DNA of 64,000 nt from Mesorhizobium amorphae (lineage in GTDB: Bacteria > Pseudomonadota > Alphaproteobacteria > Rhizobiales > Rhizobiaceae): contig NZ_JHQS01000007.1 in NCBI RefSeq assembly GCF_014843845.1, forward strand, positions 265,286 through 329,285. The letters run 5' to 3'. A model generated the notes under the pieces. The model was not told the origin of the DNA. It saw nothing but the letters and a program-made list of their open reading frames with translations, and did no database searches. Positions 59,083 to 64,000 of the stretch are shown here, in pieces (positions within the stretch are counted from its first letter, which is position 1; each line of letters opens with the position of its first letter). Both the position numbers and the translations under genes were made by a program.

Positions 59083-61272
59083 CTAGGCAGCCTTTTCCTT
59101 GGCCTTGCGCGGCAAATGCGCAACGATGTTCTCGATGATGCGCATGCCGGCATTGTGGCCGAGCGTCATGATCGACTCCGGGTGGAACTGCACGGCGGCG
59201 ATCGGCTCCTTGCGGTGCTCGAAGGCCATGATGACGCCGTCCTCGGTCTCGGCGGTGACGATGAAATCGTCGGGCAGCCGCACCGGATCGGCGAAGATCG
59301 AGTGGTAGCGGCCGACGGTCACTTCCTTGGGCAGGCCGGAGAAGATGATGCCAGGCTTCGAGACGCGGATGCGCGACGGCTTGCCGTGCATCGGGATGTG
59401 CAACTGCCGCAGTTCGCCGCCATAGGCCTCGGCCAGCGCCTGCAGGCCGAGGCAGACGCCGAAGATCGGCAACTCGCGGGCTCGCGCCTTCTTGATGGTG
59501 GCGGCGCAATCAAAATCCTTCGGTGTGCCGGGGCCGGGCGAGAGCACGACAAGGTCGGGCTTCAGCCGCTCGAAGACCTCCTCCGGCACCGGGGTGCGCA
59601 CGGTGGAGACATTGGCGCCGGTCTGGCGGAAGTAATTGGCCAACGTATGGACGAAGGAGTCCTCGTGGTCGACCAGCAGAATGTTGACGCCGTCGCCGAC
59701 GCGCGCGGTGGTGCGTTCGGCACCGGCTGCGTTGCCGGTCTTGGCGTCGCGAATGGCGGAGAGCATGGCGGATGCCTTCAATTCGGTTTCGGCTTCTTCT
59801 TCCTCGGGAATGCTGTCGAAGAGCAGCGTGGCGCCGGCGCGCACCTCGGCAATGCCGTCCTTGATGCGGATGGTACGCAGCGTCAGGCCGGTGTTCATGT
59901 CGCCGTTGAAATTGACCATGCCGATCGCGCCGCCATACCAGGCGCGCGGGCTCTTCTCGTTCTGCTCGATGAAGCGCATGGCCCACAATTTCGGTGCGCC
60001 GGTGACGGTGACCGCCCAGGCATGCGAGAGGAAGGCGTCGAAGGCATCCATGCCTTCACGCAGCCGGCCTTCGATATGATCCACCGTGTGGATCAGGCGC
60101 GAATACATCTCGATCTGGCGACGGCCGATGACGCGCACCGAGCCCGGCTCGCAGACGCGCGACTTGTCGTTGCGGTCGACGTCCGAGCACATGGTGAGCT
60201 CGGATTCATCTTTCTTGGAATTGAGCAGCTTCAGGATCTGCTCCGAGTCGGAAATGGCATCGTCGCCGCGCTTGATGGTGCCGGAGATCGGGCAGGTCTC
60301 GACGCGGCGGCCATTGACGCGCACGAACATTTCGGGCGAGGCGCCGATCAGGTATTCGCCTTCGCCGAGATTGATGAAGAAGGAATAGGGCGAGGGGTTG
60401 ATCGACTTCAGCTTGCGCGAAATGTCGGAGGGCGGCGTCTCGCAGCGCTCATAAAACATCTGGCCGGGCACGACCTCGAACAGGTCGCCGCGCTTGAAGC
60501 TCTCCATCGCCCGGCGCACCAGGTTCGCATATTCGCCCGGCTCATGGTCGCCGCGCGGCGGGATACGGTCTGCGCTCTTGAACGGCTCGACGGCGGCGTC
60601 GCGCGACAGTCCTTCGGTCGAGAACCCGTCGCCGGAATAATCGTAGCGGTCCGTCCAGGCCTTGGTCGAATAGTGGTCGACGACCAGAATCTCGTCGGGC
60701 AGGAACAGCACGAGATCGCGCTGGCTTTGCTTGCGCTCGAGCTTGTAGTCGACCGGATCGAACTGGAAGGCGAGGTCGTAGCCGAAGGCGCCGTAAAGGC
60801 CGAGATTGGCATCTTCCTCGGTCTTGAACAGAGCGGTGATAGCGCGCAGGACCGTAAACACCGAAGGAACGCGGCTGCGCTCCTCTTCGGTGAAGACACG
60901 GCCGGGCGTGGCCACGTCGAGGCGGATGAGCTTTTTCGATGCCTCGGCGATGGTGATCTCGGCAAGGTCGGCCAGTGCCTTGCCGATCACCGGCAGCAGC
61001 ACCTCGCCGCGGCTGTTCAGCGCCTCGATGCGGACAGTGCGGCCACGCGCCGAGATGACCAGCGGCGGATCGATGATGGCGGTGTCCCAGCGCGTATAGC
61101 GGCCCGGATATTCGTAATTCGAGGAAAACACCGCACCGCGCCGCGAATTCAGCCCGTCGACATAGGCGTCGATAGCGCCTTCATAAGGCTGCTCGTGGCG
61201 CTCGCGGGTGATGGTCACGCCACCGGCGGTGACGAAGCGCTCCGCCCCGGTTTCCAGAATGATCGTCGTCAT
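59083..61272 (-). CDS. trpE(G): Anthranilate synthase, fused TrpE-TrpG
   Basis: A 729-aa fusion that makes anthranilate from chorismate and glutamine, the first step of tryptophan synthesis; fusion is a hallmark of Rhizobiales. Residues about 1-520 are TrpE ([19 protein letters not shown] near the start, then [54 protein letters not shown]). Residues about 535-725 are the class I glutamine amidotransferase ([39 protein letters not shown] with the nucleophile Cys, and [18 protein letters not shown]). GGAG six bases upstream selects ATG 61272. It is governed by the trp leader just upstream. Confidence 0.97.
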   Translation of the reverse strand: MTTIILETGAERFVTAGGVTITRERHEQPYEGAIDAYVDGLNSRRGAVFSSNYEYPGRYTRWDTAIIDPPLVISARGRTVRIEALNSRGEVLLPVIGKALADLAEITIAEASKKLIRLDVATPGRVFTEEERSRVPSVFTVLRAITALFKTEEDANLGLYGAFGYDLAFQFDPVDYKLERKQSQRDLVLFLPDEILVVDHYSTKAWTDRYDYSGDGFSTEGLSRDAAVEPFKSADRIPPRGDHEPGEYANLVRRAMESFKRGDLFEVVPGQMFYERCETPPSDISRKLKSINPSPYSFFINLGEGEYLIGASPEMFVRVNGRRVETCPISGTIKRGDDAISDSEQILKLLNSKKDESELTMCSDVDRNDKSRVCEPGSVRVIGRRQIEMYSRLIHTVDHIEGRLREGMDAFDAFLSHAWAVTVTGAPKLWAMRFIEQNEKSPRAWYGGAIGMVNFNGDMNTGLTLRTIRIKDGIAEVRAGATLLFDSIPEEEEAETELKASAMLSAIRDAKTGNAAGAERTTARVGDGVNILLVDHEDSFVHTLANYFRQTGANVSTVRTPVPEEVFERLKPDLVVLSPGPGTPKDFDCAATIKKARARELPIFGVCLGLQALAEAYGGELRQLHIPMHGKPSRIRVSKPGIIFSGLPKEVTVGRYHSIFADPVRLPDDFIVTAETEDGVIMAFEHRKEPIAAVQFHPESIMTLGHNAGMRIIENIVAHLPRKAKEKAA

Positions 61273-61310
61273 TGCCGTCTCCATCTTGGGCAACGGACCC
61301 GGGAATGGCT

Positions 61311-61350
61311 TGAAAAAACAAATGGCCGCCCGGACATTCCGTTGCGGCCA
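61311..61350 (-). terminator. trp attenuator terminator
   Basis: On the minus strand TGGCCGC and GCGGCCA (61344-61350 with 61323-61329) form a GC-rich stem followed by ATTTGTTTTTT. An alternative pairing of GCGGCC (61387-61382) with GGCCGC (61349-61344) would prevent it, as expected for attenuation coupled to the WWW leader peptide. Confidence 0.9.
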
Positions 61351-61389
61351 CCCTCTCTATTCACGCGCACGCGTTCGAACAGGCCGCTG

Positions 61390-61434
61390 TCAGCGAGCCC
61401 ACCACCAAATGGTCTTGTTCGAGCGCATGTTCAT
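61390..61434 (-). CDS. trpL: trp leader peptide TrpL
   Basis: A 14-codon peptide, MNMRSNKTIWWWAR, with three consecutive Trp codons, followed by TGA. The Sinorhizobium meliloti leader ends in the same IWWWAR, so homology is clear. Stalling at the Trp codons when charged tRNA-Trp is scarce would favour the antiterminator. In S. meliloti the terminated leader RNA (rnTrpL) and the peptide also act in trans; whether that holds here is unknown. No ribosome binding site alternative is needed. Confidence 0.93.
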   Translation of the reverse strand: MNMRSNKTIWWWAR

Positions 61435-61504
61435 GGCAGATTCCCATAGCGGCGATTGAACGGCCGCGCAACTGGATTCAATGAAGGTGGTAAAACCGGA
61501 ACCC

Positions 61505-62554
61505 TCAGTCCTCTAGCGTTCCCGACCTTGCATCGGCGCTCTTCCTGTCGCCGACCAGCTTTAGAAGATCCTCGCCGGCGCGGATGATGCGCCGCGAACG
61601 CCGGGTCAGGATGAAACCGGCCTGCGGCGCGAACACCTCGGTGCGGCCATCGGCTTCGCCCGGCGCGTGGACGATTGTTGCCAGACGTTCGCCCTTGGCG
61701 ACGCGATCGCCGGGCTTGACGTCATAGAGGATTGCGCCAGCCCGGGGCGCCGGCATCATGTCGATGTTTTCCAGCGGTGCGACAGTACCGGTGAACGCGC
61801 CGGGTGCGGGCAGGGCCGGATCGGCAATCACGCCACGCGCCACGAACAGCCGGTAGAGACCTTCGGCATCGGAGCTGGCGAAAGCGCCATCGACATCGAG
61901 TATGCCGCGATATTCGACCGTTGTGGCGACGCGCCGGTCGAAGCGTGCGACATCGGCGGGAACGTTCTGGTAGGGCATGATCGAAGCCCCCTCGAACGTG
62001 CCGTCGCTATCCTCGCTCCACAGCACCACCGCATCGACACCCATCGCCGCCGCGCAATCGGCCATCGCCGGCCACAGGCTGGTGTGGATGTAGAGATAGG
62101 CAAGGCCTTCGTCGTCGCAATGCAGGTCGAGCACGATGTCGTGGCCGAGCGAGAGTTGCAGCAGCCGCGTCTTCAACTGCTGGTCGGGCGTGCCATGCGT
62201 TGGCAAGAGCGCGGTGTCGGGCGCCGCCAGCAGCGGAAAGCCACGGTTGAAGTTGGTGCGCGTGCCCAGATGGAAGCGCCCCTGGTGCTCGCCGAAATGA
62301 TATTGCGCGCGGCCGATCGGGTTGGCCCAGGGCACGACGGTGATCGCGCCCTTGAGGCGGCCTTCCGCCTCGGCCTTGGTCAGCATCGGCATCAGCGCGT
62401 CGATGGCGACGACGCCCGGCAATTCGCCGGCATGAAGCGCTGCCTGCAGATAGGCTGAAGGCGCCGCCTGATCCGTTCCCTCGAAGCGGAAGACCGGGAA
62501 TTCGTAGGAAATGCCGTCGGTGTCGCCAGCGATGCGTTCGATCGATTTCTGCAT
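61505..62554 (-). CDS. Zinc deacylase, succinylglutamate desuccinylase/aspartoacylase-like
   Basis: A 349-aa M14-like hydrolase with the metal-site pieces LQAALHAGELPGVVAIDALM (H-x2-E), TNFNRGFPLLAAPDT and LDLHCDDEGLAYLYIHTSLW (His). The C-terminal barrel-sandwich region (GDRVAKGERLATIVHAPGEA) is typical. It removes an acyl group from an N-acyl amino acid or related compound; the substrate is unknown. ATG 62554 follows GGAGGC. It stands alone. Confidence 0.88.
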   Translation of the reverse strand: MQKSIERIAGDTDGISYEFPVFRFEGTDQAAPSAYLQAALHAGELPGVVAIDALMPMLTKAEAEGRLKGAITVVPWANPIGRAQYHFGEHQGRFHLGTRTNFNRGFPLLAAPDTALLPTHGTPDQQLKTRLLQLSLGHDIVLDLHCDDEGLAYLYIHTSLWPAMADCAAAMGVDAVVLWSEDSDGTFEGASIMPYQNVPADVARFDRRVATTVEYRGILDVDGAFASSDAEGLYRLFVARGVIADPALPAPGAFTGTVAPLENIDMMPAPRAGAILYDVKPGDRVAKGERLATIVHAPGEADGRTEVFAPQAGFILTRRSRRIIRAGEDLLKLVGDRKSADARSGTLED

Positions 62555-62644
62555 GGGAGGCCTCCAGGAAAGAGGCGGAACACATGCACTTTTGCGACTG
62601 GGCTGTCGATTGGTCCAGCTTGCGCCGCTATGGGCGCAATGAGG

Positions 62645-63823
62645 CTATTCGGCGGGAGCCTGAAGGGCGACGGTCGGTGCCCGACGGTCGAGTGCCTGCG
62701 ACATCACGGCAACGGCGACCGCCAGCAAGGCCAGCGCCGCGCCGACCAATGGCAGGTTTGCATAGGACACGCCGAGCGAAAGCGCCAGGCCGCCGATCCA
62801 GGCGCCGCTGGCGTTGCCGACATTGAAGGCGCCCTGATTGAGCGTCGCGGCGAGGTTCGGCCCCTCGGAGGCCGCCTCGACGACGCGGATCTGCAGCGGC
62901 GGCACGACGATGAAGACGAGCAGGCCCCAGACAAAGACGATGCCGATGGCCACGCTTCCAATGGCACCGTAACGGGCAAAGCCGACGAACAAAGCGGCCA
63001 GCAGCAACAGGGTGCCGATCACGGTCGGCATCAGCTTCCAGTCGGCCAGCCTGCCGCCGACGATGTTGCCGATGGTCATGCCGCCGCCAAACAGCAGCAG
63101 CACCCAGGTCACCGTCGAGGTCGACAGGCCGGACACTTCGATGAGGTAGGGTTTGATATAGGTGAAGACGGCAAACAGGCTGGCCGAGGCCAGGGATGCG
63201 ATCAGCATCGAGAGCCAGACCTGCAGCTTGCCGAGCACGCGCACCTCGCCGAGCAGGCCGCCGCCGCTCGGCTGGCTCACCTCGGCGGGCACCAGCCAGG
63301 CAATCGCCGCGACGGAGATGAGGCCGATGCCGACAACAGCGAGGAAAGTGGCACGCCAGCCGAAAGCCTCGCCAAGCGCCGTGCCGGCTGGAACGCCGAG
63401 GATGTTGGAGAGTGTCAATCCGGCGAACATCAGTGCAATCGCACTTGCCCGCTTGTTGCGCGGCACCAGGCTGGCGGCAACGACCGAACCGATGCCGAAG
63501 AAGGCGCCGTGGCCGAAGGCGGTGAAGACGCGCGCCGCCATCAGCAGCCAGTAGTTGGGCGCGACGGCGCAGAACAGATTGCCGATGACGAACAGCGCTG
63601 CCAGCCCGACCAGCACCGGCTTGCGCGGCAAATGCGCCGTCGCCATCGCAACGACAGGCGCGCCGAAGACGACGCCAAGCGCGTAGCCGGTGACCAGAAG
63701 GCCGGCGGAGGGGATCGAGACGCCGAGGTCGGCGGCGACCTCGGGCAGCAGGCCCATGATGACGAATTCGGTGGTGCCGATGCAGAAGGACGCAATGGCA
63801 AGCGCGAGGATCGGCAGGGGCAT
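62645..63823 (-). CDS. MFS transporter (AraJ/YdhP-like exporter)
   Basis: A 392-aa major facilitator of the DHA1 group with 12 membrane helices. Motif A-like sequence MATAHLPRKPVLVGLAALFV is after TM2, SFCIGTTEFVIMGLLPEVAA in TM1 and GFGHGAFFGIGSVVAASLVP in TM5 (motif C-like). It resembles arabinose/drug effluxers. The start at 63823 (MPLPILALAIASF) puts TM1 right after it, so upstream in-frame residues are not used. A palindrome and a divergent gene start lie upstream. Confidence 0.9.
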   Translation of the reverse strand: MPLPILALAIASFCIGTTEFVIMGLLPEVAADLGVSIPSAGLLVTGYALGVVFGAPVVAMATAHLPRKPVLVGLAALFVIGNLFCAVAPNYWLLMAARVFTAFGHGAFFGIGSVVAASLVPRNKRASAIALMFAGLTLSNILGVPAGTALGEAFGWRATFLAVVGIGLISVAAIAWLVPAEVSQPSGGGLLGEVRVLGKLQVWLSMLIASLASASLFAVFTYIKPYLIEVSGLSTSTVTWVLLLFGGGMTIGNIVGGRLADWKLMPTVIGTLLLLAALFVGFARYGAIGSVAIGIVFVWGLLVFIVVPPLQIRVVEAASEGPNLAATLNQGAFNVGNASGAWIGGLALSLGVSYANLPLVGAALALLAVAVAVMSQALDRRAPTVALQAPAE

Positions 63824-63895
63824 GGGGTGTCCGGACTGAATCGGTTCAAAAACCGAGACTGTCGGCAGACAAGCCCGGCGCGCAAGCAACATTGT

Positions 63896-63912
63896 TGCAA
63901 TGCAGCATTGCA
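63896..63912. promoter_or_regulatory. Palindromic operator candidate (MFS promoter)
   Basis: TGCAATG-CAG-CATTGCA is a perfect 7-bp inverted repeat 73-89 bp upstream of the MFS gene and before the next plus-strand start. LysR-type regulators often bind such sites in divergent promoters. Confidence 0.5.
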
Positions 63913-63969
63913 GAAAACGGAGGGCAGCCGCGACCCCTAGGCTGAATCGACATTCATCGCATCCATAAC

Positions 63970-64000
63970 ATGGCGCAGGCGAGTTGGATGAAGCTGAGGA
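63970..64000 (+). CDS. Start of a divergent gene, possibly a LysR-type regulator (cut by window end)
   Basis: ATG 63970 opens a frame reading MAQASWMKLR to the edge. An MFS exporter with a divergent LysR regulator is a common pair, but ten codons are too few to judge. Confidence 0.2.
   Translation, partial: MAQASWMKLR

Noticed and set aside
59041..61449. An 802-codon plus-strand open frame over trpE(G)
   Set aside because: It is the antisense of a convincing TrpE-TrpG fusion. Its sequence is low-complexity (rich in Arg, Gly, Asp, Ala and His) with no family motif. GC-rich DNA keeps such frames open by chance.
62630..63940. A 436-codon plus-strand open frame over the MFS gene
   Set aside because: It is antisense to a clear 12-helix transporter, and its composition (Gly, Gln, Arg, Asp rich) is not protein-like.
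1..64000. CRISPR array
   Set aside because: No regularly spaced short direct repeats were seen; the repeats found are isolated pairs.

Overview
The window looks like a chromosome segment of a Rhizobiales alphaproteobacterium, most likely Mesorhizobium or a close relative. The evidence is a sciP / fliJ / ctrA / chpT / DUF1134 cell-cycle block, a fused trpE(G) behind a WWW leader peptide, RirA-type TGA-N9-TCA iron operators, a DUF768 remnant and high GC content. Assignments rest on reading the sequence and translations; no database search was run.

Left part (1 to about 25.6 kb) is accessory DNA. It opens with the 3' half of an RND efflux pump, an SDR, an L,D-transpeptidase and two small lipoproteins. 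Next comes a three-gene cassette: an ICMT-type methyltransferase, an orphan E2-like acyltransferase and an SDR with a C-terminal SEC-C zinc motif. From 7.1 to 10.1 kb the DNA is decayed and rearranged. A histidine kinase and a response regulator are present only as short pieces on alternating strands, and a clean 291-bp inversion splits two small genes. From 10.7 to 19.9 kb lies an integrated mobile element: two serine recombinases, a ParB-methyltransferase fusion, a RepA-like ATPase, an excisionase-like HTH protein and a DUF2924 protein. From 20.3 to 25.1 kb there are two class III nucleotide cyclases and a ligand-binding protein without a signal peptide; part of this is bracketed by direct repeats of about 75-80 bp. 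A tRNA-Met(CAT) at 25.6 kb marks the change to core DNA, and its 3' end faces the accessory side.

Right part (25.7 to 64 kb) is ordinary rhizobial core. It holds mnmA, then the cell-cycle block: sciP, fliJ, ctrA, a single-domain response regulator, chpT and the DUF1134 gene. Within this block lie a regulator (HxlR) and an internally deleted quinone oxidoreductase. Housekeeping and detoxification genes follow (TrmH-type methyltransferase, ArsR, HugZ-like, GNAT, glutathionyl-hydroquinone reductase, Nudix, phosphoesterase). leuA sits behind a leucine-rich leader peptide with an attenuator-like fold, next to an ATP-grasp/esterase pair. An iron-uptake pair (siderophore-interacting reductase and TonB receptor) has an RirA-type operator at each promoter. 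The end carries a CDF metal exporter, trpE(G) with a textbook trp attenuator, a zinc deacylase and an MFS exporter.

Most notable points: the scrambled kinase/regulator and adjacent inversion, the candidate leu attenuator, the cyclase plus cytosolic ligand-binding module, the SDR-SEC-C fusion and the ATP-grasp/esterase pair.
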